Position numbers and translations under genes: made by a program. From positions 66,861-130,860 of the forward strand of contig KV908611.1 of the NCBI GenBank assembly GCA_002005505.1: a stretch of DNA of 64,000 nt, written 5' to 3'. The DNA is from Botryococcus braunii. Its lineage: Eukaryota; Chlorophyta; Trebouxiophyceae. The notes beneath the pieces are model-generated. The model did no database searches and was not told where the DNA came from. It saw only the letters and a list, made by a program, of their open reading frames with translations. Positions 13,771 through 26,429 of this stretch are shown one piece after another (the first letter of the stretch is position 1; every line of letters starts with the position of its first letter).

Positions 13771-14502
13771 GTTTATATAGAGTATACTACATCAAATGAG
13801 AAAGTTTTATGTGTCTCTGTGGTTGGAACCAAAATATCTGCTTCTAGAATGTATTTCTGCTCCAGGAAACGTTATACAAAAACTTGCTATACAGAAATTG
13901 CGTGTGTTTTAGAAGAAGCGGTGCACATGCCACACTCCACATCTTGCGCATTGTAGCTCTTTGGGTTTGGAGATACTATCTACAAGATGCAGATGACAGG
14001 ATACATTTGCAAGAGCGATTCATCCACCACCTTGCCTTGGGCAGGAATTGCAGCAGCTGCGTTGCCTTACGTGAATTGCAAACATTATAATGTTGCTTGT
14101 GGATGAATTGCAGCAGGTGCAACGTGCTAGCCACACTGCACAAGCAGTGATGGCATCGGAATTTTGGCATCCCCCCAACATCGCATTTGCAGGCGTCCCC
14201 CGCAAAGTTTAAATAACCTTGAATGATTGGTTCCCGGGAAACGATGGCTGAGGGGCATGCTGCATAGACAAAATAGCCCAAAATAAAGTAGATTTTGACG
14301 GTATGCCACTTTGTCACATGACTTTTAAATGATAACTGTAGTAAAATGGAAAATGGAGTTAGTTAGGGCGTCTGAAGGAAGTAGATGAATGCAGCGTGAG
14401 GTAAATGAAATGAAGAGTGCGGAGTAAAACGAAGAGTGAAGTAATGAAATGACCAGTGAAGTAGTGAAGTCAGTCCGGATCCGTACATCATGTTTCATAC
14501 AA

Positions 14503-14628
14503 AATGAAATGCAGAAGCCCAAGGGACTTTTTCGTATGGTCAAAATATAAATAATTGTCAATAATTATTGACCATCATTTATGTTTTAGCCATATGAAAA
14601 GTCCCTTGGGCTTGTGCATTTCAGTTCC
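14503..14628. repeat. Fold-back hairpin element, duplicated copy 1
   Basis: Inverted arms of about 60 bp (gaaatgcagaagcccaaggg ... cccttgggcttgtgcatttc) meet at a centre around gtcaataattattgac. This copy carries several arm mismatches. The unit 2 copy (22,665-22,790) is almost perfect. It could be a fold-back MITE or a small-RNA precursor. Confidence 0.75.
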
Positions 14629-14807
14629 ATGGGCTTGTGCTAATAGCTTGGGCTTGGGCTTAGGCTAATATAACTGCCGCCGCGTCGCTAAGTATATTTG
14701 TTGAAGTAGCGGCATCGATATCCTTGTTTAAGGAATCTCTGTGGGACTAGAAGTAACACCATTTTTATTCATTTTCTTTCACCTTTTTTTGGGCCTTTTG
14801 ATATCAG

Positions 14808-14898
14808 GGAAATCCGTATGGGGCGCTTTGAACTGGTGTCTTTGAGCTGTCTGAAGTGGATTTCAGTCTTTATTGGGTCAAATTCGGACGTGAGGATT
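14808..14898 (+). other. Exon-like 91-nt segment, copy 1
   Basis: It is bounded by a pyrimidine-rich tract ending gatatcag and by a donor-like gtaatt. It stays open in one frame and is the same length as its unit 2 homologue (22,967-23,057), with substitutions but no indels. The encoded peptide contains LKWISVF in both copies. In this copy the following ORF is broken (stop after AATVESQGDA-type sequence near 14,982), so any gene here is probably dead. Confidence 0.3.
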
Positions 14899-15895
14899 GT
14901 AATTGCTTGAGTATTTTTTCTGCGTTGCGTAGGTGAAAACAAGATGTCTTGGATTGCTACTGTCGAATCACAGGGAGATGCTTAACACCAAAGATGTTGC
15001 TAAATGAATGTGGCATAGATTACAGTGGCTGCGGGAGGGATCAGTATGGTATGCCCTAGCTTTGACCCTGACTTGCCAAACTTGCTCATATATGCACGCA
15101 CATAGTTAAAAGCACGTGGGACCATCTCAAGCATGTAGGAGCACATGCATATAATAGCGTGTAAAGAGGCCTGGAAGTTATACCATAAAACAAATGCTCC
15201 TAACGTAATTCATGAAACACTTCTTAACTATCCAAAACCTTTTCCCTCTTGTTTTGCAGGGAAGTCAGCACGACACGACATGACAGGCTCTGAGCCATTC
15301 GCTTGATAGGAGCCGGTTTGAAAAGGGTAACATAAGTAAAGGGGGAAGCAAGTAGACTATGGTGTGACACTTACTGAAGGGAAGGGAAGTAGCTCAAGGG
15401 AACTTAAGTGGAGGGGCTCCCACGGATGTTCCATAGGCTTCCGGGATGGGGATCTTCGCGAGCCTGGGCAGGAGGGAGATGGTGAGAGACGGGGGAAGGG
15501 GGGGGGGGCGTGCCAAGAGAAGGGGAGCCCCTTGGGGGGGGGGGGGGGTAGGCGATGGAGGGAGGGAGAGATCCCTCCCCTTCCCCACTGCCCCGTGCTC
15601 CCCAGGAGGAAGAAGCAAACAAATTAACCCGCGCTATGCATGATGCACGTTGTCGAACGTGGACTGGTGTTTTGGTGCAGGACCCTCGCACTAAGATTCT
15701 AGCCACGGCATGCAGTGGACAAAGACCTCCATCACAGCGTGAGGCCCATGGAGACGCATCCTCATCGGTCTAATGGTAGGATGGGGCCTGTGGTGGGGGT
15801 CGACAACAAACAAAGCTCGAATGCAACCTTCCATGAGGAAAATCCGAGGTCACGGTGTTGCTATTGATTATGTGGAAGAAGGATAATGATTGAAG

Positions 15896-15982
15896 AGAGA
15901 CACCTTAACATTGCAGTACCTCCTTGGATGTCAAGCTACGTAGCTTGACAGCCAAGGCGGTAATGCAGTATTAAGGAGTCTC
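15896..15982. repeat. Hairpin, copy 1 with perfect 22-bp central palindrome
   Basis: The outer arms (gagac.ccttaa... / ...ttaagg.gtctc) have diverged. The centre, tgtcaagctac/gtagcttgaca at 15,929-15,950, is a perfect palindrome. The unit 2 homologue (24,047-24,132) shows the reverse pattern: arms near-perfect, centre eroded. Confidence 0.7.
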
Positions 15983-16109
15983 TTGTGTACACTTTGACAT
16001 CGGATATCCACAGCTATATTGCAAGCTTTTGCAATCCATGATACTCCAGTGGGCTACGCACACCGTTTGGCTAGGTAGTGAAATATGCGTTGAACTCGCG
16101 ATTTACCAA

Positions 16110-16141
16110 GTTGACCATTCTGCAGCTGCAGAATGGTCAAC
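16110..16141. repeat. Perfect 32-bp palindrome
   Basis: gttgaccattctgcag is followed directly by its exact reverse complement. The unit 2 homologue (near 24,257) has only a single arm, so the palindrome formed, or was lost, after the duplication. Confidence 0.9.
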
Positions 16142-17409
16142 TGCAGGTGCTCTGAAATAATCGCAAGAATTTATTAGGCCCTTGGCAGTTACAGATAGGT
16201 TTTACGTACTTAGAGTCTTCAAGGAAAGTGGCGGATATGTTGTCAAAGCCATTCCCAAACCCAGTATTCCATACTTCCCCCACTTCCATTGGTTTGGAGA
16301 GTTCTCAGGAGGATTCACACGGAGGACGCGTCCAGGTTCTAGACTGTTCATACCTGATCAGCGCTTTCGCCTCATGAGACACTACACAGGCATCTGATTT
16401 TGGGGCACGTTTTGAATCCTGCCTTGTGCCCTGTACTCAGGCTGTTGATGTCTGCGGTCCGAGGATATATATATATCTCTCTGTATATCCTTAATATATA
16501 TCTTTTTAAATAGGACGAGCAGTAAGACTAGCGCCCTGGCACGCAATGTCTCTCGCCAGGATTGAATGCATTGCTTGGGTGCATCCCTACTGCCGTGGAA
16601 AGTACTGCTTTTTGCATGTGCGTCCGGCTCTGTAGCTATGGACTTATTTCAAATTTTAAACGTGGACGTGATTGGTGCGGCTTTACTCATCGAGGAACTT
16701 CCCTTGGAGTAAATAAGTATGGGAGGGCTCCGTGGTTGCAATTCAGTGACATCGACGTCTCGTGTATGCAATTCAGTGACGTCCCGGGCTAAAAAAGATG
16801 ACTTGAGGCTCACGACTCTGGGATCCCTTCGCAGGGTACCTTGATAGGGGGGTGCTGAGCGAAAGGTCCCCACGGACATGTTTGAAACAGTTTCGTGCAC
16901 CTCCGTCTAGGGTACCCTCAGCAATCAGGTGGTCTTGGACAAAACGGGAGAGCCCAGTCCAGGAGTCAATTCATGCGGTAGTTACTGGTATAGTTTATGT
17001 CCATAGCTACATGACATGGACTTACTGAATAGAAGTTAGTATTGGTGGTTACTAGAGGTCGCCGAATGCATGGGCTTTAGGTCAACCGTTGTAAGACAAA
17101 TTAATGTGTAGTACCGAGATATCATTTGAGAAATGAGAACTTGTCATGGCCGAGGTACACAGCTGTGCACCTCAAACGATGAACCCTTCTACTGCACCTC
17201 CACCCATTCCCCATGGGTGCAGTCCCCCCCCCCCCACCCCCGGGTCCCCCGCTGGTGCATGGCAACATCCCAACCACGCGTACACACATCGGCGAGCATA
17301 TCCAATCCATAGGCGTCCTCCCCACCCACAGACTCATCCGGCCAGCCTCCCAGCAACATTGTAGATGTTACTGTTCGTTAATCACTATTTTCAATTGGTT
17401 GGATACACG

Positions 17410-17411
17410 CA

Positions 17412-17472
<61 letters not shown>

Positions 17473-17474
17473 GC

Positions 17475-17530
<56 letters not shown>
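17410..17530. repeat. (AC)n microsatellite
   Basis: About 115 bp of AC with a central acgcacacgcgcac interruption. Homologous to the AC tract of unit 2 at 25,128-25,296. Confidence 0.95.
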
Positions 17531-17775
17531 CTGAGCGCTTATGGGGCTTTTATGGAAAGGAATGGAACTGCATTTCATCAAAACAAGATTTGGGAGCGGT
17601 TTGGTCCCACGGCCTCTTGTCGCTTGTTGGTAAGAGGGGCATCGAAGGTCCTACCATTATAATGGCTCCCTATAACAACCCTGAACCACTGGCAGGAAAC
17701 TGTCATTCTGGTTTTTGGGGGACTTTAAGCAGGCCCTCCCTGTGAGCTCCCATCTCACTCCCAGTGAGCTTCCAT

Positions 17776-18255
17776 GTAACATTCCTTTCCTTTCCTTGCC
17801 TTTCCATTCCCAGGGAATCCCAAACATTCTCAAGAATGGTCCTTATGGATCCGCTTAGGTCCTGTTTATCCGCTCCCTTTTTTACAGATTAAAAAGTGGA
17901 GCATATCAAAGTCGCACCCCATGCATCCTACATGTGGGTATGCGGAATCCAGGGGCAAGTGACAGAGCGTAAACGTGACGGTCAAAAACGTGTAGAACCA
18001 TGACATTTTTACGTAATTTTCGCCCCCTCCCTTCCCTCTCCTTTCCCTGTGGGGCGAAGAGTTTCGGTGTAGGAAGGTGACGGTTTTCTGGTTTTCGGTG
18101 TGCTGAGCAGTTGTATTCTTTTTCCAGAGTTTGATTGCTTCAATCCTTCTTATCCCCTATGGGAGCGACTCAGTCTTTGTCATGGCCAAGAGAAGTACCG
18201 GGTGATTGTACCCCTTAACCCATGTGTTTCTCTGGAAAAGAAAGGAGTCGCATGG
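17776..18255. other. Unique spacer between the duplicated units
   Basis: Mixed sequence with a short cctttcctttcctt run near 17,785. I see no gene or recognisable element. Confidence 0.5.
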
Positions 18256-18492
<237 letters not shown>

Positions 18493-18624
18493 GGGAAGGA
18501 ACCTCTACCAGGAGTATGCAGGGGGCTCTGGGGGGACCAAGGCCGCGGGGCCAGGGCCATGTGACGTCTCTCCAACGTCAGTCACCTCCACGCTCGTACT
18601 CCTCTCCGTTCTCGTCCTCCTGCG

Positions 18625-18675
18625 CAGCCACGTCAGCAGGTGCCCAGCCACATCAGCAGGTGCCCAGCCACAGCA

Positions 18676-18680
<5 letters not shown>
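18625..18680. repeat. 21-bp minisatellite, about 2.5 copies
   Basis: The unit gccacatcagcaggtgccca is repeated with minor changes just before the telomere-like array. Confidence 0.8.
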
Positions 18681-19146
<466 letters not shown>

Positions 19147-19799
19147 GGGGCGGCCGGGGCAGGCAGCCCAGACATTCCCTCAACCCCCCCCTTCCCCCCA
19201 AAAAATCTGGTAGACACACGCATCCTGTTTCGCTTCCCTTACTATAGGATAAGACCTTGGGAACATTCGATTTTCTTATCATCTAGGCACACAGGTTGGA
19301 CATTCGGACATTCGGACTCCCCCTCTCCCCTCTTTCCTCTCCTGCATCAATTAGCCCACCTTGGATCCGCATCAATTGACAAAATGATTCTACAATGCTT
19401 CTAGTCTGCTTTCCTGATCTTTTGTTTAATGTTGCCGAAGGAGAGGGGAGCCAGCTCGAGGCGACCCGTCACCTCTACCGTACCAGAGAAAGTACAAGTT
19501 GTACCGCGGGCAGGGCTCTCGTTCTGGAGGAGCTTAGGCTGTCATGGCAGTGCGGTCGTGGGACACGACCGCCCCTTCCATGACGACTAAGACATCCACC
19601 ATTACGAATACTACCACCAGGGCTACTCCTGTTGCTGTTGCTGAATAATTTACACTGCCCTAAAGGATACAACACAGACATCAACTTAGGTATGGAGCTT
19701 GCGTAGCCTCAAGAACCATTCGTGTTTGAACTGGATGTCATTGCTACGAAACTCTGGAACGTTGTCTGGACTCTGCATCTATGTTTGTGCGGGTGCATG

Positions 19800-19811
19800 C
19801 CTGTGCGCGTG

Positions 19812-19897
<86 letters not shown>

Positions 19898-19930
19898 TGC
19901 GTGTGCGTGTGCATGCGTATGTGCGTGCGT
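19800..19930. repeat. (GT)n microsatellite
   Basis: About 75 bp of GT followed by gcgcgcgcacgtgcgtgtgc-type alternating sequence. Confidence 0.95.
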
Positions 19931-20477
19931 GGAGGTGTGCGGCATGTGCGCACAAGCATGCAGTACTGCAGTACATCAAAAGCTCCGTTAAAAACAGCAC
20001 CTTTGTGCTATCATTACACTAGTGCTATCAGTACTGCTACCACTTTGGGTGGGACTTGGTACGGGCCTCTGGTGGATATGTTTGGTAACAAGCTATCAGA
20101 CCAGGAGGCCTTTTCTGGAGGAGGAAGAAAGATGATGACGATGACAGGGGAGATGAAACAGCAATCTTAAGTTTTCCGAATTTATGTGCAGCAATGTGTG
20201 GCCAGCCCGCAATAGATGCTTCCCTCTGGCAGATTATGTTCTTTGCATATTCATCCTGCAGTCGGCAAGAACTGCTTGTCACTTCTCTTCATCGACTGCA
20301 GGATGGACAGGCAAGAAACATAATCTGCGTCTGTTGCTCCTGCACATCAAGAGGTAAGACCTCATAACGATTTTTTTATTTTTTTTTTTCAGATTCCAAA
20401 ACGCTGTTTCGTTCATCTTGGAATTTCCAGGATGAGTAGTAATCGTAGTTAAAGGTGCTTTCTAGTTTACTGCGTAG

Positions 20478-20597
<120 letters not shown>

Positions 20598-20683
20598 ATG
20601 CACTTCAGGTGCTACTTCAGGGTGTTTTTGCAGGTGCTGCATTTCAGGAGTTCACCCAGCTTGTCCCATTGGTGGTCCTTTCA

Positions 20684-20718
20684 TAGGTGTGCTACTTCAG
20701 GCTGAAGTAGCACACCTA
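20684..20718. repeat. Palindrome with 17-bp arms
   Basis: taggtgtgctacttcag and its exact reverse complement are separated by one base. Confidence 0.9.
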
Positions 20719-21383
20719 GGCTCTCAAATATCACGCCTAGGCCCTCAAGTATCACACCTAGGCCCAAGTAGCACACCTACGCTGAAATAGGCCTATCACC
20801 ATCTGCGGATGGGGTTTATTTTTTTTCTCCCGTTTTTCTGGGGGATTTGAACTCGCGTTCTCCTGCTCCATGGTCTTGTAGCGAAACTCTCCACACACGC
20901 GATCCGCATTCACAATTGTACAACGTTGATACTTGTATATGTACTGCTGAGCCCCATTCTTGCTTGAATCTGCAGTCGAATGGTCAACATACCTACAATT
21001 TCCGCCTTACCATACCACGAGGAAGTATGAAAAGAAAGTTTGAAGCTGCTTGTACGTCTGTTGGGTGTCTTTATAGGTTTCGACGGAGCCCCACAAATGG
21101 GATTCCGGAAACACACGAGCGCGATTTCCATGAACAATCCCTCAAATTAATCATGTTATTAGTTGATACATTATATATTAATCTTGGTTTCAAAAATGTG
21201 TTTACTATCAATGAAACGGGGCCGTGATGGTGAGCCGGCGTACCTGCTTCCCCCTGCCGGACGGCCTCATGTGTGATAACTAACCAAGCTAATCACAATA
21301 TATAAACAGTGTACAGAACCACCCTGAAGTAGCACCGGAAGTGCATAAATTAGTTATACACCCGCTAAACCGGACCTCGGGGC

Positions 21384-21502
21384 ACTCCGTCAGGAATGCA
21401 CCTCCTCCCTCAGGAATCTGGGATTTTCAAGAGCCGTCGGCTTCGCCTCGGGCTCTCAAAAATCCCAGCTTCCCTCGGGAGGAGGTGCATTCCTGACGGA
21501 GT
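21384..21502. repeat. Large hairpin, 26-bp perfect outer arms
   Basis: The arms start actccgtcaggaatgcacct and end aggtgcattcctgacggagt, 26 of 26 paired. A second inner stem (ctgggattttcaagagcc with ggctctcaaaaatcccag, 16 of 18) encloses a short loop. The fold spans about 119 nt. Confidence 0.9.
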
Positions 21503-21532
21503 ACCCCTCGGCGCTCGGTTTCGCGGGTATGT

Positions 21533-21654
21533 AACCTATGTATGTATGTATGTATGTATGTATGTATGTATGTATGTATGTATGTATGTATGTATGTATG
21601 TATGTATGTATGTATGTATGTATGTATGTATGTATGTATGTATGTATGTATGTA

Positions 21655-21723
<69 letters not shown>

Positions 21724-21862
21724 ATGTATGTATGTATGTATGTATGTATGTATGTATGTATGTATGTATGTATGTATGTATGTATGTATGTATGTATGTA
21801 TGTATGTATGTATGTATGTATGTATGCATGTATGTATGCATGTAAGCATGTAAGCATGTAAT
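21533..21862. repeat. (TATG)n-(TG)n-(TATG)n microsatellite
   Basis: Two TATG blocks flank an internal TG block at about 21,660-21,707. Variant tatgcatg and taagcatg units occur at the 3' end. The long Met-Tyr-Val-Cys and His-Thr-Tyr-Ile frames are artefacts. Confidence 0.95.
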
Positions 21863-22664
21863 CATGTATAGTTTAACCAGAGTATACTATATAGTATATC
21901 TATCTATATATATATCAAATGATAAAGTTTTATGTGTCTCTGTGGTTGGAACCAAAACATCTGCTTCTAGAACGTAAATCTGCTCCAGGAAACGTTATAC
22001 AAAAAATTGCTGTACAGAAGTTGTGTGGGTTCCAGAAGAATCCTTGCACATGCCACACTCCACATCTTCTGCACTTTGGGTAGCTCTTTGGGTTTGGAGA
22101 TACTATCTACAAGATGCAGATAACCAGATACATTTGACAGGATGACATGATACAGATGCAAATGACAGGATACTTGTAAGGGCAATTCATCCACAACCTT
22201 GCATTGTGGATGAATTGCAGCACCTGCATTGCCTTTCATGAATTGCAGACATTATAATGTTGCTTGTGGATGAATTGCAGCAGATGCAATGTGCTAGCCA
22301 CACTGCACAAGCAGTGATGGCATCGGAATTTTGGCATCCCCCCACCACCGCATCTACAGGCGCCCCCGCAAAGTTTAAATAACCTTGACGGAGCGGTTGC
22401 CGGGAAACGATGACTGAGGGGCATGCTGCATGAACAAAACAGGCCAAAATAAAGATTTTGACGGTATGCCACGTTGTCACGTTACTTTTAATTGATAACT
22501 GTAGTAAAATGGACAGTGGAGTTATAAGTATAATTACTTAGTCCGTGTGAGGGAAGTAGATGAATGCAAAGTTCAGTAAATGAAATGAAAAGTGAGGGAG
22601 TAAAACGAAGAGTGAAGTAATGAAATGACCAGTGAATTCAGTCTGTAATATTCATGTATCATAC

Positions 22665-22790
22665 GAACTGAAATGCAGAAGCCCAAGGGACTTTTCGTAT
22701 GGTCAAAATATAAATAATGGTCAATAGTTATTGACCATTATTTATATTTTGACCATATGAAAAGTCCCTTGGGCTTGTGCATTTCAGTTC
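22665..22790. repeat. Near-perfect fold-back hairpin, 62-bp arms
   Basis: The left arm begins gaactgaaatgcagaagccc and the right arm ends gggcttgtgcatttcagttc. Sixty of 62 positions pair, with a two-base centre (gt). The same element in unit 1 (14,503-14,628) has more mismatches. No ORF. It is consistent with a fold-back MITE or a precursor of small RNAs. Confidence 0.9.
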
Positions 22791-22966
22791 CCTTGGGCTT
22801 GTGCTAATAAACTGGGCTTGGGGCTTAGGCTTATATAATTACCGCCGTGTCGGGGTATATATTTGTTGAAGTCGCGGTATCGATATCCTTGTTTAGGGAA
22901 TCTCTGTGGGACTAGAAGTAATACCATTTTTATTCTTTTTCTTTCACTTTTTGACTTTGATATCAG

Positions 22967-23057
22967 GGCAATCCCTATGGTGCGCTTTGCAATGGTCTCT
23001 TTGAACTGTCTTAAGTGGATTTCTGTCTTTAATGGGTCAAATCCAGACGTGATGATT
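22967..23057 (+). other. Exon-like 91-nt segment, copy 2
   Basis: It is preceded by a T-rich tract ending gatatcag and followed by gtaagtg, a strong donor consensus. It is open in the frame encoding AIPMVRF...LKWISVF. It is homologous to 14,808-14,898 at identical length. Differences between the two copies are mostly non-synonymous in this frame, which argues against strong protein constraint. Confidence 0.3.
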
Positions 23058-23118
23058 GTAAGTGTTTGAGTCTTTTTCTGCGTTGCGGAGGTGAAAACAA
23101 GAGGTCTTGGATATCGCG

Positions 23119-23316
23119 ATGGCTACCGTCGAAACACAAGGAGATGCTTACCACCAAAGATTTGGCGAACTGATCAGATTGATGAATGTGGCATGGACTA
23201 CAGTGGCTGCGGGAGGGATCAGTATAGTATGCCCTAGCTTTGACCCTGACTTGCCAAAGTTGCTCATATACGCACGCACATCTTTAGAAGCACGTAGGAC
23301 CATCTCAAGCATGTAG
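23119..23316 (+). CDS. Small hypothetical ORF, 65 aa
   Basis: It opens at ATG 23,119 (MATVETQGDAYHQRFGEL...) and stops at 23,314-23,316. It lies just downstream of the exon-like segment with the gtaagtg donor, so the two could belong to one transcript. The homologous stretch in unit 1 (about 14,945-15,140) is disrupted by stops. No signal peptide, membrane segment or known motif is visible. It may be a remnant of an unrecognised gene, or chance. Confidence 0.2.
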   Translation: MATVETQGDAYHQRFGELIRLMNVAWTTVAAGGISIVCPSFDPDLPKLLIYARTSLEARRTISSM

Positions 23317-24046
23317 GAGCATATGCATACAACAGCGTGTAAAAAGGCCTGGAAGTTATACCATAAAACAAATGCTCCCAAGGTAAATCATGAAACACTT
23401 CTTAACTATCCAAAACCTTTCCCTCTTGTTTTGCAGGGAAGTCAGCATGATAGGCTCTGAGCCATTCGCTTGGAAGCACTTGATAGCAGCCGGGTTGAAA
23501 AGGGTAGCTTAAGTAAAGGTGGGAGACATTTACTCTATTGTGTGACACTTACTGAAGGGAAGGGAAGAGGCGAAAGGGAAGGGGCTCCCGTGGATGTTCC
23601 ATAGGCTTCTGGATGGTGATCTTCGCGGGCCTGGGCAGGAGGGAGACGGTGAGAGACGAGGATAGGGCGTTAAGGGCGGGGGGCGGCAAGAGAAAAGAAG
23701 CCCCCGGGTAAAGGGGCCGGGGGGGGGGGGGGCGAGGGATCCCCCCTGCTCCCCAGAGAGGAGGAGGAAGCAAACAAATATGCCAATGCGTATGCATGAT
23801 GCACGTTGTCGAACGTGGACTGGTGTTTGGTGCAGGACCCTCGAACTAAGATTCTACCCACAGCATGCAGTGGACAAAGACCTCCATCACAGCATGAGCC
23901 CCATGGAGACGTATCCTCATCGGTCTAATGGTGGTATGGGGCCTGTGGTGGGGGCTGACAACAAACAAAGCTCGAATGCAACGTTCAATGAGGAAGCCGA
24001 CGTCACGGTGTTGCTATTGATGGTGTGGAAGAAGGATAGTGCTTGA

Positions 24047-24132
24047 AGAGACACCTTAACATTGCAGTACCTCCTTGGAGGTCAAGCTACGTAGCTCCAT
24101 TCAAGGAGGTACTGCAATGTTAAGGAGTCTCT
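24047..24132. repeat. Hairpin, copy 2, 31-bp arms
   Basis: The arms start agagacaccttaacattgca and end tgcaatgttaaggagtctct; 30 of 31 positions pair. The centre is around agctacgtagct. Homologous to 15,896-15,982 in unit 1. Confidence 0.85.
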
Positions 24133-24668
24133 TGCATACACTTTGACATCCACCGCTATATTGCAAGCTTGTGCAGTCCATGATACTCTGGTGTAATAAG
24201 CATACCGCAGTGGCTAGGTAGGGAAATATATCACTGTGTTGAACGAGCGATTTACCAAGTTGACCATTCTGCAGGTGCTCTGAAGCAACCGCAAGAATTT
24301 ATTAGGCAGTTACAGATAGGTTTTACGTACGTAGAATCTTCAAGGAAAGTGGCGGATCTGTTGTCGAAGCCAGTATTCCATACTCCTCCAACTTCCATTT
24401 GTTTGGGGAGTTCTCATGGGGTTTCACGCGGAGAAAGCGTCCAGTCTCTAGGCTGTTCATGGCTGATCAGCGCTTACGCCTCATGAGACACTACACAGGC
24501 ATCTGATTTCGGGGCACGTTTTGAATCCTGCCTTGGGCCCTGTATCCTGCTGAGAGCGGACGTATTTGAACAGTTTCGTGCACCTTCGTCAGGAGTACCC
24601 TCAGGCGGTCTTGAACAAAATGGTACAGCCCACTCCAAGAGTCAATTCATGCGGTACTTACTGGTATC

Positions 24669-24740
24669 ATTGATGTTAAAATCAATTATGTTAACATCAA
24701 TTCCATGTCGTAAAAGAACGTTCTTTCACGACATGGAATT
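24669..24740. repeat. Two adjacent palindromes
   Basis: 24,669-24,701: attgatgttaa and ttaacatcaat arms. 24,699-24,740: a 42-bp near-perfect palindrome centred on agaacgttct with aattccatgtcg outer arms. The unit 1 counterpart (about 16,990-17,030) has neither. Confidence 0.85.
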
Positions 24741-25127
24741 ACCTTATAGGAGTTAGTATTGGTGGTTGTTTGAGGTCGCCGAATACATGGGCTTGGTCAA
24801 CGGTTGTAAGAAACTGAATGAGTAGTACCAAGATACCATTTGAGAAATGAGAACTTGTCATGGCCGAGGTACACTGTGCACCTCAAAAGATGAACCCTCC
24901 TCCTGCACCTCCACCCGTTCCCCATGGGTGCAGTCCCCCACCCCCCCCCCCCCACCCCCTAGTCCCCCAGTTGTGCATGGCAACATCCCAACCACGCGTA
25001 CACAGATCGGCGAGCATATCCAATCCATAGGCGTCCTCCCCACCCACAGACTCATCCGGATAGCCTCCCGGCAACATTGTAACTGTTACTGTTCGTTAAC
25101 CTCTATTTTCAATTGGTTGGATACACA

Positions 25128-25192
<65 letters not shown>

Positions 25193-25222
25193 CACACAAC
25201 ACACACACACACACACACACAT

Positions 25223-25287
<65 letters not shown>

Positions 25288-25296
25288 CACACACTT
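25128..25296. repeat. (AC)n microsatellite
   Basis: About 165 bp of AC with a few aacac, atac and aaac interruptions. Confidence 0.95.
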
Positions 25297-25555
25297 ACAG
25301 CTGAGTGCTTTTGAGGCCATTCTGGGAAAGGAATGGGACTGCATTTCATTAAAGGATTTGTGAAAGGTTTAAATTTGGTCCCCCTGCCAATTGTCGCTTG
25401 TTGGTAAGAGGGACTTTGTAGGTCTTAGTGGCTCTCCCTTAAACGTCCCTGAAAGAACCGTGGACCATTGAAAGGAACTGTACTTCTAGTTTTTGTGGGG
25501 ACCCAAAGCAGCCCTCCCTGTGAGTTCCATCTCAATCCCAGTGAGCTTCCCTCCG

Positions 25556-26200
25556 CTTCCACAATCTTCACGACCAACCCCTCCACAGCCTTCACCACCC
25601 CCACCTGATCAGCGTTCCCCACCACCCCCACCTGATCAGCCTTCCCCACCACGTCCACGTCATCAACATTCCCCACCACCCCCTCTTATAAGCCTCCTCA
25701 ACCTTCCCCACCACCACCTCCTAATCCTTCACCACCACCACCCACACAAACTTCCCCACCTCCGCCTCCACAGCCTTCCCACCACCACCTCCACAGCCCC
25801 CCCCCCCCCCCAAGCAATACTCACCACCCCCATCCCCACCCACACCCTTACCTCCCTCACCCCCCCCCCCAAAACTTCCCCACCACCTACTCCTCAGCCA
25901 TCGCCTCTAACTCCTCGTCAATCTTCCCCACCGCCCCCGCCCCTGCCCATCCCACCTCAGCCTGTCCCACCCCCCGCCTCAACATCCCCCCCCCCCCAAA
26001 GTAACCGTTCCCCGCCTCAGCCTTCCCCACCTTACCTTCCTCAGCCTTCCCCACACCTCCTTCATAGCCTTGTCCACCAACCCCTCCTCAACCTTCGCAA
26101 AGTCTTCGCAAAGTCTAACAAAATACGAAGGGTCTTCGTAAACCCTTCGCAAATTCTTCGCAAAAATTTGGGCCCATCTCGGGTCGGAGAAATACGAAAT
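25556..26200. repeat. C-rich (ccaccaccccca)n minisatellite
   Basis: Degenerate ccttccccaccacc / ccacctgatcagc units run to about 26,090 and give an open proline-rich frame on the plus strand and Gly/Val-rich frames on the minus strand. The 3' part (26,095-26,160) changes to tcttcgcaaagt repeats. A proline-rich coding exon cannot be excluded, but strand-independent openness and slippage-type repetition make a minisatellite more likely. Confidence 0.7.
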
Positions 26201-26429
26201 TTTTCTGTCTAGTTCATAGCCAGCATGCTGCGCAGCAACAATCAAGTCCTCATGCTGCCTCACATCACGCTAGGAAATGACACGTGTGTATAGATAGACT
26301 GCTGTGGCATGCAAGCTTGGGTCATCCCGGTTTAAAGGACATGATGAGATTGGACAAAGAAAATCTGGTAACTTAGATTAATGTGTCCCTTGCTCCATGC
26401 GCAGAGTGTCCTACCTAGTGCGAGTCATG

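Noticed and set aside
20845..20900. Minus-strand B-box-like gagttcaaatcccc followed by an A-rich run, as a SINE head or tRNA
   Set aside because: No A box, cloverleaf or acceptor stem could be built. Kept only as a remark in the insertion entry.
25493..26212. 239-codon proline-rich frame
   Set aside because: The C-rich minisatellite keeps frames open on both strands. No start context or flanking domain was seen, so I list it as a repeat, though a proline-rich exon cannot be fully excluded.
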